DNA of 64,000 bases, taken from Odiellus spinosus. Taxonomy: Eukaryota > Arthropoda > Arachnida > Opiliones > Phalangiidae. Numbering within the stretch: the stretch's first letter is position 1; each line of letters starts with the position of its first letter. Both the position numbers and the translations under genes were made by a program. Of this stretch, positions 20,290-37,850 are shown piece by piece. The notes beneath the pieces were generated by a model, which saw nothing but the letters and a program-made list of their open reading frames with translations, had not been told where the DNA came from and did no database searches. Where the stretch lies: assembly GCA_963920705.1 (NCBI GenBank), contig OY987240.1:9651676-9715675 (forward strand). Direction: 5' to 3'.

Positions 20290-22440
20290 CGAAGATTGAT
20301 CTGATTACCATTTAAGTGTCTCAATTAAAAATAACTTCGCGGTAATATTTTAATTATTTAAAAGTATATCATAAATACTTATACCGCATTTTAGGGAACC
20401 TTCGCATAGGTGGGGGAGGGGGGTAAAATTCGAGCTTCTTATAGTAGTATCTACCCTTGGAAGGGGCAACTTTTTAAAAGAATGGAAACTTGGTAAAGAT
20501 GCGCTTGTTTGCTTTTTTAAACTGGAACCTACATCACAACGTGATGTCATCAGAGTGTAAGTCTCTCGGAGAAGGGAAAGAGTAAGGGTCCCCTAGACTT
20601 TGGTAGTGGTGTCAGGTGATACGAGTATACGTTTGTTGTTGAACGCCATGGTGAAAAATTTTTAACACGTTCTCCTACCCCCCGTTAACGCCTTTAAGAT
20701 AATAATTCCTTTACGCCAAGAACTAAACATTTGAAAACCGCGGGCTGGAACTTTTTAGTATTAAGCTATTGTATCAATCCGCGCGGAGTAGGCTTACAAT
20801 TCTAGAGAAGGCGTAAAAAGTTACCCCTTCCAAGGTTGGATTCTAGTTATAGTATAGATAAATTATAAACATATGGTAATAAATAGACTTGTGTGTAATT
20901 TTTGGGTGACCTCATTGCACATAGCCTGTACCTTCCGTGTGTCTTTAAAGGACTATCTGCCATTTTTAAAGCCCGTTCAGAGTCGCCTTCTTTTCTAGCT
21001 TAGCAGACGACGTTGGCCATAACAAATTGTACATTGAAAGCTAATGTCAGAGCTGATAGGGCCTTTAATGTGGGTAATTTTCGAACGTCTTAATTACAAA
21101 TATCCTTGCGGGAAAGACTCGAGGACGTCTTTCGTGTTAATATATTAATTAAAATATATTTGCGTGTACTTATCGAGCACCTTAAATATAAATATATTTG
21201 TACAGTCTTTTTGAGTCTTGGAACAACCCAAAAATAGTTAGGCTCAAATATATCCGATCCCTCATGCGAAACAGTTCGATCACCCGCAGCTAGAAATTCA
21301 TCGTTTACTTATATGCGTAGTAGTGTTTTTCAACACTCGCTTTGGTCTTCACAATATTTCACTTAAAATAAGATCTATTTCAGCTTTGTACGCGCTGACA
21401 ACTCTTGGGGGGAATATACCGTCATTTGTTAGAATGACTCTTTTCGCCTATTTAGAAAGAAAGTAATAGTTCACTCTTCATCGAAAGAAGCCAAAGTAGT
21501 TTCCCACTTTTTCTTTAAGTAAACATTAAGAAAGACGTTCCGTAATCGACTTCTTGATGCTTATGACATTTTGGCGACTTGAATTTTGAAATAGTGTCGG
21601 CGTATATTTAATGGGATTCTTTTTACACCGAGAGAAGTGATACTCAATTTCAGGGGCTGGCAATAGGTTAGTTTAGGTGCGGCAGTTCCAAGGCTGCGAA
21701 ATACTATAGGTACCTTTCGAATGTCGCAATTAAAAATTGTATAAATACTTCTACCTTATTATATATCTTAATAGCCTTACCTTCTTGATACCTTTCGCGA
21801 GCACCATTTAAAAATGGTTTTTCGCGTATATTTCAATGTCCGAAATAAAAATAGCCTTACGTCGACCAATACTTTAACTAGTTTAAAGACTTAAGACTTA
21901 ATTCGTGCGGCTTTGCCACCTGACCCCCATTTCTGCGGCCCGCGTGTTCAAGTGTCTTAATTATAAATAACCATGTCGGTACCTTTTGAGTATCTCAATT
22001 ATAAATAACCTCGTGGGTAATTCCAATACATAAATGATTTAAATGATATACAGAAATACTTATCACTCATTTTTGGGGAACTTCGTATGTCTTAGTTAAA
22101 AACTGTATTATGAGCTGCTTGCATTTATACGAACCTTGCCCTTCTGTGTACCTTCGCGTACTTTCGAGTCTTAATTATAAATAACGATATAGGTACCAAT
22201 CGCGTGTCTCTATTATATACAGTATAGTCTTACGGGTACGTTTCAAGTGTCTTAATAATAAATAGCTTTGTGTTTTCATTCGTGTCTTAATTAAATATAC
22301 TATAAGGGTAACTGCAATACTTTATTCTAGGTGTGTTAAGTTATATTTCTATCAAAATTCTGAGGACATTCGTGTGTTAAAATATTCTTACGGATACATC
22401 CGAATGCCTTAATTTAAATTAACTTCGTGTTGCTACTGAT
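20290..22440. repeat. decayed tract of short repeats around TGTCTTAATTATAAATA
   Basis: Over about 2 kb a short word close to gtgtcttaattataaataac recurs at least ten times, usually preceded by a variant of ggtacctttcgag. Spacing is irregular, about 40-150 bp. It looks like an old minisatellite that has drifted. A copy of repeat family S interrupts it at 20935-21070. No gene is seen here. Confidence 0.6.
20935..21070 (+). repeat. dispersed repeat family S, copy 2
   Basis: The blocks tctttaaaggactat, gagtcgccttcttttctagc, ttagcagacgacgtt and aacaaattgtacattgaaag match copy 1 and the minus-strand copies at 31.6-31.9 kb in the same order. Confidence 0.7.
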
Positions 22441-23435
22441 TTCCGAATTCCCCTCTAAATATTCAAGAAATCGGCCACAACTTCAAAGATATTAACCAGA
22501 AGCAAGATTATCTTAAAATCCCTTCTTTACTAACGGTATGATAAAATGACAAAATGTTTACCTAATCTGTCGAGGTTTCGTTTGAAACGATCGTATCCAT
22601 TTCCTTTATGATGACTCCGTTGTAGTAATTAATGACTCGAAGATGTTTAACGATAGTAAATTAATTAGACGACTCGGTTATTTTTCACCTATAATATTTT
22701 TATTTCGCTTCGCAAAAAACTAGAAACTCGTAAAGCGAAACTTTTAGATTCATCGCTTAACAAAGAAACTGGCGTCTGGCTGTTCAAAATTTTTTAAGAA
22801 ACTTCGAATGTTTTGCAAAAGGGCGCGGGACATAACCCTGTGTTGGAACTGACAAAATAATCTACGTTTAGTTTTTTATCTACAATCATACTGTGAATAG
22901 GATCTAAAAAATAAGATCATAGCTTTTATCTTTTGTGTAAACATTAACCCGGTAGCATTGATTTTTTATATAGTTTGACTTTGTTTAAAGAATTTATCCT
23001 GTATTTGGAAGCCAATAAATGTAGTTGTATTATTCTGAAGCTGTTTTCGTCATTTCAAGAAACAACAACCTGTAATAAGAAACTTTGATTTATTTTTACT
23101 AAGGGTCCATTTCTTGGGGTAGGATATCCATTGCAGTGTCTCACTTTTAATTATAAACAGCGTTTAAAATTTTGAATTAAGCTTTTGGCGGCTGGGGATG
23201 AAAATTTCGCCCCACAGGAGATATCACGCCATCTTTACCGTCAAGGCCTCGCCTCCCTCTGTTATATCATGTTTTTTAACCCGTAGCAAATCAATGACGA
23301 TTGAGTCATGCTCAAACAACTGATCTTTATTATTCTTTCTCATTCCCTCTAAGATACTTTTTTCTCCCTAGTAGTGACATCTAGTGAGTAGTCACTACAC
23401 TATAATCATAAGTTATATATCATAAGTATGCTATG
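22441..23435. other. no gene recognised
   Basis: AT-rich, with stops in all frames. No paired splice sites, repeat family or RNA gene is visible. Confidence 0.6.
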
Positions 23436-23443
23436 ACATAACC

Positions 23444-23757
23444 AAGAATCCATTCAGGTTCCATAAGAATATGGGAGCATAGCTTTAGCCTCTGGTACCA
23501 TCCTTCCAAACTTTGTAACAAAAGTTCGTCTGCAATTTTCGCAACATTTGTACGCTTAGATCTTTTTTCGGTCGGCTCCATTTTTATTGCCCAAAATATT
23601 ATGTCAAGGTCGTTAGTGGCGCGGGTTAATAATATAATGGCAGGAGCGATTTACTTGAAAAATCGATTCGAAGCGGACGAACTTTTGCTACAAAGTTTGG
23701 GAGGATGGTTATTGAATCGCGGCCCTCCCATATTCTTATGGAACCTGAATGGATTCT
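23444..23757. mobile_element. foldback element with arms of about 95 bp
   Basis: The left arm starts caagaatccattcaggttcc and runs through catccttccaaactttgtaa to about 23537. The right arm is its reverse complement and ends gaatggattcttg. The ends CAAG...CTTG resemble those of the neighbouring element at 23779, so the two may be related. No exact target-site duplication is seen. Confidence 0.7.
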
Positions 23758-23778
23758 TGATATAACTATACATAACAC

Positions 23779-24293
23779 CAAGGTTAGTAAAGAGACAGGT
23801 TAGGCAGATTCTGACGTCAGCCGGAAGTTACCTAGCGCGCAGCCATCTTCCAAATTCCCTTTGACAATTGCTAGATGGCGATTTATATTGTAATTACGGC
23901 GGGAATTTCAAACTAATATCTAATATGTTGTTTCCAATGAACGTTGCCAGGTGGCATTAAGGTCAAGCCGACTCAAGCGACTGAGTGGAATACGAACTGA
24001 ACTGAACTGAACGACCGGCGTCTGCTTAAAAATTATAATATAGTGAAATTTATGCTTGATTATAGTGAAACGTATGTTAAAGCGTTACCTACGCTATATG
24101 ACAATCGACTTACTAAGTGCCACCTCGCAACGTTCATTGGAAACAGCATATTGGTATTAGTTTGAAATTCCCGCCGTAATTACAATATAAACCGCCATCT
24201 AGCAATTGTCAAAGGAATTTGGAAGATGGCTGCGCGCTAGGTAACTTCCGGCTGACGTCAGAATCTGCCTAACCTGTCTCTTTACTAACCTTG
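23779..24293. mobile_element. 515-bp foldback MITE with an 8-bp target-site duplication
   Basis: Arms of about 175 bp (23779-23957 and 24112-24293) are close reverse complements. The ends are caaggttagtaaagagacag and its complement. The element is flanked by cataacac on both sides (23771-23778 and 24294-24301). Each arm carries a ctagatggcg word, and the arms also hold tgacgtca, a CRE-like site. The 8-bp duplication points to hAT or another 8-bp-TSD superfamily. Confidence 0.9.
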
Positions 24294-24769
24294 CATAACA
24301 CCATCCTTCACCTGATCGTGCGCAGGGTGGGGGTAGTGTTTCGTTGTGAGGGGCTCCGAGTTGATTGTCTTGTACAGTGTTCCGCGAAATGGTATAACGG
24401 CCGTTCAGTCAAGGACGCGTATTGTTCCCCACTTAGAGATGGCGCTATAATCAAGCTTCGGCTTCTCGGAAGCAGGGGGTATATGTAGTGGCCTTTCTCT
24501 CTAGCGCAGCTGTAAGATCTTTGCTATGATACCTACTTTCTTCTTATAATTTCCGCATAAGCAAGATTGCTTATGGCGCCATCTATTTATTACTATTGAA
24601 ATGGTGTTTTGTTAGAAGGGGGACTCTAAAATTTCGTTCTACGCATCAAATTTAAAATCGGTTAATTAAAGGTTTATTTAAGTTTTCCAAGATATTTAAG
24701 AAATTCGAGGCAAGATGGAAAAATGTTTTTAAGCAAAATTTTATGGAAGAATATATAATATTATAAAAT

Positions 24770-24970
24770 GGGAAGTACTCAACCTTGAAAACAACAAAAA
24801 TTGCCGTTAAAGAGAACCCGTTTCTCGGGGAGATGTACCCTTTTTCCAAGGTTGGGACAACGTATAGGACTTTCTCAACCTTGGAACCAACAAAAATTGC
24901 CGATAAATAGAACCTGTTTTTGGGGGAAATGTACCATTTTTTAAGGTTGCGACCAAGTTATTTTATAGTA
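24770..24970. repeat. dispersed 120-bp repeat family, two units
   Basis: Two tandem units carry gccgttaaagagaacccgtt or gccgataaatagaacctgtt, followed by ccaaggttgggacaacgtat. They match the array at 12935-13480. They lie about 200 bp beyond the 3' end of presenilin. Confidence 0.75.
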
Positions 24971-25097
24971 TCATCTATTGACATTTAACAAACTGAAAAT
25001 TTTTGATTAATTTTAGACACGTATTACGCGTAAAAGATTAAAAAATAGTTAATTAACTACTGGAAATTTAATAAATTACCAAAATAAGTGTATAAAA

Positions 25098-25103
25098 TTT
25101 ATT
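25098..25103 (-). terminator. candidate polyadenylation signal of presenilin
   Basis: AATAAA on the minus strand, 66 nt past the presenilin stop codon. Position and sequence fit a polyadenylation signal; such hexamers are also common by chance in AT-rich DNA. Confidence 0.4.
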
Positions 25104-25168
25104 GGTGAGTAAAATATTACACAAGGAATTTTTAAATATTTGCATTGAATAGGGATTTTACATTTCTT

Positions 25169-31389
<6,221 letters not shown>

Positions 31390-31559
31390 TTAAATTGGAA
31401 TTAAACTCTTCGGTGTATTAGTAGTAGAGATTTTCACTCAATCCCCTAAAAAGAAAATTTAAAATATAGGCATTAAAGGAAGACCATCCACTGAAAATTT
31501 TACTACTGGTTATTTTATGTTTTTAAAAAAATAAATATAAACTCCTGAATTTAAAGGGG

Positions 31560-31890
31560 CTAGAAAATTGTAAGGCCTTTAAAGGCCCTAACTGCTCTGA
31601 AATTTGCCCCTTGATAATCATCTTCCCTTACGCACGCAGCCTAGCTTTGACTGTACAATTTGTTTTGTACAACGTCGTCTGCTAAGCTACAAAAGAAGGC
31701 GACTTCAAAGGGGATTTGAAAATGGCGCGGATAGTCCCTTTAAAGGCCTTACTGCTGCAGAATATGCCCCTTGAAAATGATTTTCCCTTATGCATACACA
31801 AACTAGCTTTGACTGCTTATGTTCAACGTTGTCTGCTAAGTGAGGACGACTTTAAAGGGGCTTTATAAAAAGCAGATAGTTCCTTTAACT
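31560..31890 (-). repeat. dispersed repeat family S, two tandem copies
   Basis: On the minus strand, copies at about 31735-31885 and 31560-31735 share gccttctttt, gcttagcagacgac, acaaattgtac and aaagctag with copies at 16780 and 20935. They lie just upstream of presenilin, whose start codon is at 31389. Confidence 0.7.
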
Positions 31891-32234
31891 GAAATAGCAA
31901 CAGGCCCGGTCATAAATACACTCCTAGGTAACGTAGGCAGTCGGTGTTCAAAGCTTTCTAACTGCAATTCCCGAGTGACTTTTGTACAGTACAGACTACA
32001 GACTGGACTATAGCCAAGCCGTTTACTAATGGACCAAGGCTTATAAGGTTTACTAATTGTATCTAACTTTTAAGACGCGAAGGAATTATTCATATCTGAT
32101 ATTGTAATAAAATGTTTCTTACCATGAATTAGTTTATAGCCAGAATTGAGAAAGTTGGATTTCAAGATAAATATTTGACATTTAAAAAATGTAATGACGA
32201 TTATGACGGGTTTACTCGGCTCAGCGACTGTCAC
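31891..32234. other. no gene recognised
   Basis: Intergenic sequence with stops in all frames; nothing recognisable. Confidence 0.6.
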
Positions 32235-32563
32235 CATGGATGTATAAAGAACTAACGTTCATGGATATTGCACTCGTACCTTCTGTAAGGCATTTTCAGT
32301 AGATCGCGAGTTCGGGTAATTTCGTCCGCTAGCGACGGCGGAAGTGGGGCTCTTTTTGGGAAAATGTTTGCGAAACGGATTTCCTGTTTACAAATTGTCG
32401 TCTGCACGTTCTGCAGTTTTTGAATTTCAAATGTGACGTAATGGTACACTTCCTGTCTAACGACAAACATCTCTACTAGATGGCGCGTGAACATGGCGCA
32501 TTCTGTTCACGCGGTTTTCTCGGGGTGCAATATCCATGAACGTTAGTTCTTTATACATCCATG
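32235..32563. mobile_element. MITE with 40-bp inverted ends and 7-bp TSD, copy 1
   Basis: The ends catggatgtataaagaacta and its complement extend inward for about 40 bp, to atggatattgcac. The flanks carry ctgtcac (32228-32234 and 32564-32570). A second, shorter copy in the opposite orientation is at 34468-34739, also with a 7-bp duplication. The interior includes ctagatggcgcg, a CTCF-like word. Seven-bp duplications occur in P-type and a few other superfamilies. Confidence 0.9.
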
Positions 32564-32579
32564 CTGTCACTGACTCAGT

Positions 32580-33049
32580 AGTCAACCGGGGTGGAAAATA
32601 AGGCGGTTTCAATGGACAAGTGTCAAATGTCCAGTTTAAAAAAATTAATGGGACCAGTTTAAAAATTAAATGCTTGGGGGTCTGTTCCTCTTTTCTTTTT
32701 CCCAAAAATAAATATTAAAACTAGACAATGTCCAGTTTTAATCAATTTGCTTGGACTCTACTGGATCAAATTCAAAGTTTAAAAAAATGTCCAGCTGAAA
32801 AATGAAAATCCTTATTTCCCAACCTATCACTCACTGTTAGTTGGAATTTGGAAACTTGGGAGTTGGGACTATATTTTCTTCTAGAGATCCATTTAAATTT
32901 TCTGTTAGTGAAGCATTTTTGAAAATAAGGGTCGGAATATCATTTATCCAGATAATAAATACTTCTATTTAAAAAAAATTGGCCTCTGCATTGCCTACGA
33001 GATTCTTGTCGGTAAATGATAGAGGAACTATAGTTTAAATATTTACAAC
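32580..33049. repeat. decayed relatives of the GGGACGGAAATAAG MITE family
   Basis: Words such as tggacaagtgtcaaatgtcc, aatgtccagttt and aatgtccagctg repeat through the segment. They resemble the interior of the intact MITE at 33050-33289. No boundaries can be drawn. Confidence 0.4.
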
Positions 33050-33289
33050 CAGGGACGGAAATAAGCACAAGTCACTGGTCATTGTCCGATAAATTTTTCC
33101 AAATGTCCGATAACTTTTTATTTTTAAGAGGGGGTCACTGGACAAATGTCCGATAAAAAAAAAGTATTTTTCAATACAAGAAATGTAGCATTGTACGGTA
33201 ATTTTGTTAAATGTCCGATATCTTTTGAATTTTTAAGGTGGGTTTCTGGACATTTGTCCAATAAGAAAAATTTCTTATTTCCGTCCCTG
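33050..33289. mobile_element. 240-bp hAT-type MITE (CAGGGACGGAAATAAG ends), copy 1
   Basis: The ends cagggacggaaataag and cttatttccgtccctg are near-perfect inverted repeats, flanked by tttacaac on both sides (33042-33049 and 33290-33297). The interior repeats aatgtccgata words in both halves. Two further intact copies are at 42980-43217 and 43237-43475. Confidence 0.95.
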
Positions 33290-33310
33290 TTTACAACTCA
33301 ACGTTACCTT

Positions 33311-33506
33311 CAGGGATGGAAATAATAATTTATTATTGGTCTAGTAAATCTCCTTTTAAAAAGTTACCAGACATTACCAGAATTCCATATATAAGTACTT
33401 TTTCATATTGAACAATTGTCCAGCGACCCCCAATTTAAAAAAATTAAAAGTTATGGGACTTTTGAAAAATTCATCGGACAATATCCAAAACTTGTTTCTG
33501 TTCCTG
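33311..33506. mobile_element. degenerate relative of the CAGGGACGG MITE
   Basis: The ends cagggatggaaata and tttctgttcctg, with interior words aacaattgtccag and catcggacaatatcc, match the family above with many changes. No target-site duplication remains. Confidence 0.55.
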
Positions 33507-33653
33507 GTCGAGTACACTAGCATTAAAATGAATTATGTACAAACTTTTGGCCAACACTAATTACACCCATGAAACAATAAAAACCGATTAAACGGTGTAG
33601 TGTGTATCTACATTTTAAAATATAAATTTCTAATAAGAAATTTTTTTAAGTAA

Positions 33654-34000
33654 TTATCTGGCAAAAATACCAACACTACCCCTTCTGGAGTCTGGACCAC
33701 CCCTTACTTTAAGTTGGCCGTGACAATCAGACAAGACATACAGTTCAGGGTAATCATCATTAAAAACACGTGTCAACAACCCTGGGTATTTTTGGCAGGC
33801 GTACATTTCTTCATTTTGAAAGTTGCTGTGGTAGATAAAGAGTCTGAAACCAGTGAGTACCATATGTTAATTTAAATAAAAATTCAGGATGAAATAGTTC
33901 CTTTAATAAATTATAATATATAACTATGGATGAAGGATGCGCTTGGAAATATATTTCTTGGATAAGCGTTATTATATTTCCAGCAGCCTGTAAAGCGTGA
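33654..34000 (-). pseudogene. possible gene remnant, protein-like segments in two frames
   Basis: On the minus strand one frame reads AAGNIITLIQEIYFQAHPSS and on to IVIYYNLLKELFHPEF (about 33987-33870). A second frame, entered within about 20 nt, reads YHSNFQNEEMYACQKYPG to YPELYVLSDCHGQLK and ends at a good donor (GTAAGG, about 33710). The composition looks coding and vaguely like an insect chemoreceptor N-terminal region, but I cannot name the family. The frame change without room for an intron suggests a pseudogene or an assembly error. Confidence 0.3.
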
Positions 34001-34467
34001 TTGTCAACCACCGATCCCACAGGCTTTGACTCTGTGGTTGCCTAGTACTTGCCTTTGTCGTGAACTATGGTTATCGTTACTGTTGCCTACGACACTAAAA
34101 TCTCCCTCTATTTATGCACCTTTTCTGTTTATAACATTTTGGTTTTGTTTTATATAAAATGAATCAATTTTGCTAGCGCTCCCTTTACATTTAAAACCTA
34201 CAGTGCATGGCCCAAGAAATTGTCCATTTCAACCGCTTGGTATTCCGTATCGATAGGATAAGACCGCAGACTGGCTCCCAAGTCTCATTGTGAGCGTGGG
34301 TCAATGTCATTCTGCTACAGGTCACCATTGTAGTTTAGTCAGTCTTCTCTTCAGAAGAACAGAATTCAGGAAAGGCTATTATTGGTATTTCTTCATTCGG
34401 TTTTCTTTAAGCGTGTGAATTACGAGATTTCCACGATCTCTACTCAATTTCGCCCAAAGCCCCAAAC

Positions 34468-34739
34468 CATGGATGTATAAAGAACTAACGTTCATGGATA
34501 TTGCACTCCGAGAAAAACGCGTCAACAGAATGCGCCATGTTCACTGGCGCTATCTAGGAACGATGTTTGTCGTTAGACAATTTGTAAACAGGAAATCCGT
34601 TTCGCAAAAATTTCCCAAAAAGAGCCCCACTTCCGCCGTTGCTAGTGGACGATATTATCCGAACTCGCGATCTACTGAAAATGCCTTACAGAAGGTACGA
34701 GTGCAATATCCATGAACGTTAGTTCTTTATACATCCATG
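34468..34739. mobile_element. MITE with 7-bp TSD, copy 2 (inverted relative to copy 1)
   Basis: The same 40-bp ends as 32235-32563, flanked by cccaaac (34461-34467 and 34740-34746). The interior is the reverse complement of copy 1 with a deletion, so the two copies lie in opposite orientation about 1.9 kb apart. Recombination between them would invert the DNA between. Confidence 0.9.
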
Positions 34740-35023
34740 CCCAAACTGAAGTAGAGAAAGGCTAGCAGTATAAGTTTTAAAACTGATCCACTCAGAACTG
34801 TGCGCTTCCGGTAGTCCCGCAATTGAAGGAAAGCTGACAGAGAGTTATGAAATTTTCACCTTTATCAAAAAATAGTTCAGATAGCTTGTCGTCGCGATCA
34901 TTCTTTATCCATGGTGCGCCTAGGTCTTAACTCTACCATAAAGAAAAAGAACTCTGTTAAGCCTAGTTTCCTCTAGCGCGCGTAAGGTCTATAGTATCTT
35001 TTAATTGACAGGAAAATAAATAA

Positions 35024-37081
35024 ATGGCTAGGAACTACTTATTCTCGTTCAAAGTGGAGTCAGCACTCTGGCTATATTTAGCCGCGATTCATTTCGTGGT
35101 AGAATCTCAACACCAGCATGGAGTACCTCAACAACAACCTCAGTATATGGCGCAACAACACGTAGCGGGAGTTCCGCAACAAGTTCCTCAGGGCTACAAC
35201 CCAAACATTAACCAACAACAATACGCGCAATATCAACAAGCTCCACCTACGGGCGCTAATCAAAATCTAATCAGGGATAAGGCTCATATACAAGATAGAG
35301 AGTAAGACCCCAAAATAATCTTAACCCTCGTACCAAGAAAGGATTGAAGTTATACTGGGAATTCTAAAGAGGGTCCCTGTTCAACTTAAAATTATAGCAG
35401 ACGTCCTTTCAATTTGGCAAATTTCTCAACCGTTTAGTAGATCCTAGTAGAATGTTGTCTAGGGGCTCTTAAGAATTCCCGGCATAATTTCTATCGTTCA
35501 TCGGCTCGTACTTATTCGTTAATGGTCCTCGACAGACACATTAAGGAACATTTGCAAGGCGTGGTTGATCATCCTGACGTAGCTAAGATGTCCGAAGAAG
35601 AGCTTCAGTTCCATTATTTCAAGATGCACGATAATGACGATAATAATAAATTAGACGGTTGCGAACTTATTAAATCTCTAATTCATTGGCACGGTACGTA
35701 CGCTTTTTACGGGTGTGACAACCCTCGTTTTATTGGTGGGTTTTTTGGCTGAACTTGCCCTGAATTATTTCAATTTTGAGCTAAAAGTTTTTACGCGTAC
35801 TTCAAATTCTGGATATCTATTCTGAAAATATTTTTGCGTAAAGGACTTAGCTGGCCTGGAATAATAAGTCGATTGTTGACTAAGTTTGATTTATTTGGTA
35901 TTATTTTGAAGCTAATATAAATTCAAACCTCTAAATATTAGGGCTGCGCGAGTACTCGTTTATCGTCGAGTACTCGATCAAGTATAGAGCCGAGTACTCG
36001 GCTCGATACTCGAAAGTCGAGTTCAAAGACTCGAAAAAAAAATTCGAGTATTAGGTTTAGGCACGATGAAGGCTCGAATCTAGAAACTTCAGCTCAAAAC
36101 TCAAAAGTTTATGAAACTGACTCTAGATCTTAAGTAAACGCCATTTTTAATAATATGAGAAAAGATATTTTACGAAATTTATCACTTATTGGTCAGCAGA
36201 AACAGGAAAGTTTTTATTGGATGAATATAACAAGAATGGGGGAACCACAAATCAGCTTCTTCAGCAAAACCAAAACTAACTAAATAATAGCTTAAAACCA
36301 AAAGTAAAACCATCACTGCATAGTGCAGACTGCAGAATGCCATTAGAGTATTTTGAGTTGCAAGGTCGCGGAAATGGCTACTTAATACTTCTTCAAATGC
36401 GGATAACTAAGCAGAATATGCTCAAATCACTTTAATGATAGCTAGAGATTGGAGACTATTATAAAACACTAATTATGGCTCATTTTAACAATAAAAATAA
36501 TGAAATAAAGCTAAGCTTAACAATACTCGACTAGACTCGAAAGCACTTTTATTAATACTCGAAACTCTCAAACAAGTACTCGAGACTCGGCTCGAAGCCT
36601 AAAAAAAGAGGGATCACACAGCCCTACTAAATATCCAAATTTGAATCGGGTCGTTACGGTTCTAGACCTGGTTCGATTCAAATACAAGCGTGGGAAACCT
36701 GTAGCCCCCACCCCTCACTTTCTACACCGCAAATTTTTATTTTGCATTGGTATTTGCAAAAGACCTTCCAATAATATCGCTCTATTTGCCTATATTTGTC
36801 TAGTTGAGGAAAGTAAGCATCTAGCGACTGCGCAAGGCCAAGGTCAAGCTCCGGAACACGGTCACAGTCACGGTCATCAACAAGCGCCGCCACCGCCCCA
36901 AGCGGGAGGAATTCCCCAACAAGCGGGCAACGCTACGCCCGGAATTGGAACGACTAAAATCTTTACCGAACAAGAATTATCCATGATGATCGATCCCATT
37001 CTCGATATGGATGACAGAAATAAAGACGGATTTATAGATTATCCCGAGTTCGTGGCCGCCCAACAATCGCGCGGCTTTTAA
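35024..37081 (+). CDS. MCFD2-like EF-hand protein (3 exons, 237 aa)
   Basis: Exons 35024-35301, 35536-35693 and 36804-37081 join in frame (GA|A and G|TT junctions). The protein starts with a hydrophobic segment ([14 protein letters not shown]), a plausible signal peptide, then a Gln/Pro-rich stretch. The family core follows: [23 protein letters not shown] and a first EF-hand loop [12 protein letters not shown], then a His/Gln/Pro-rich insert and a second loop [12 protein letters not shown]. Calcium ligands at loop positions 1, 3, 5, 9 and 12 are present in both. In vertebrates MCFD2 binds the lectin LMAN1 and exports glycoproteins from the ER; that role is carried over by homology. The Q/P/H-rich inserts make it longer than I recall for human MCFD2 (about 146 aa). 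Intron 2 contains a hAT element. It converges with SDE2. Confidence 0.93.
35939..36626. mobile_element. 688-bp hAT MITE in MCFD2-like intron 2, with 8-bp TSD
   Basis: The ends are tagggctgcgcgag and its imperfect complement (gatcacacagcccta). The flanks are ctaaatat on both sides (35931-35938 and 36627-36634). Near both ends are gagtactcga words, also found in the nested element in presenilin intron 5, so the two belong to one broader family. No transposase frame is present. Confidence 0.9.
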
Positions 37082-37674
37082 AATCAAACTTTTCCGAGAC
37101 TTTGACGAATGAATCTCGATAAGATATTAAGAGGAGTAGATCAATCTACTCGTAATTATGATTTTCAAGGTATTAAGCCGTACCGTTGAAACGAATTGGT
37201 CGCGTTCAATCCGGAATATCTCGTCTCAACCTAGAAATTTTTAGTTGTATTTAAAATTATGGTTGTGACGAGAGACTCTGGACTTCGTATAGACGATGAT
37301 GAGACTTCATTTTGGGTACGGTAAGGTTTTAGAAAATGGGTACAAATAATTCTCAATCATCACGGAGAATTTGTTTCAAGGTTTTATTCGCCTGTGAGAG
37401 AAAAAAAACTTTACTTTTATGTTCTCATGCACAAGGATTTTTTTTCTTTTCACTTTCAGCTTTCGGCTAAAAAAATTAAACGCATGCCTGCGAACGCGCT
37501 CGCTTTGAATTCGCTAACTTAGTATTAATGGTATTCCGTCCCGAACGCGCCAAATTTATTTCAACGGTAGAGCTCCTCGTTTAAAACTTGTTTCTGGGTT
37601 TTTAATTGATTTTGTATAGTTTAGGAATGGTTTATTTTTTTAATGATATTATTTGTAATTGCAAATTAAATTCT

Positions 37675-37680
37675 TTTATT
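37675..37680 (-). terminator. candidate polyadenylation signal of SDE2
   Basis: AATAAA on the minus strand, about 170 nt past the SDE2 stop, with a second hexamer at 37631-37636. This is in the 770-bp spacer shared with the convergent MCFD2-like gene. Confidence 0.35.
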
Positions 37681-37850
37681 TAAATTACAAAATTAAGTCC
37701 AGTTTTGAGAGTAAACCCTCGTTATAACGAAAATATTTCGTTATAGACGCTAAGCCTTGGCTTTGCGGAAGTCCTAAATTTGTTATAAGGAAGTTTTAAC
37801 GCGAGAGTAATTTCTTAAAACAGCTTATTTCATCATTCTTCGATTTAGTT

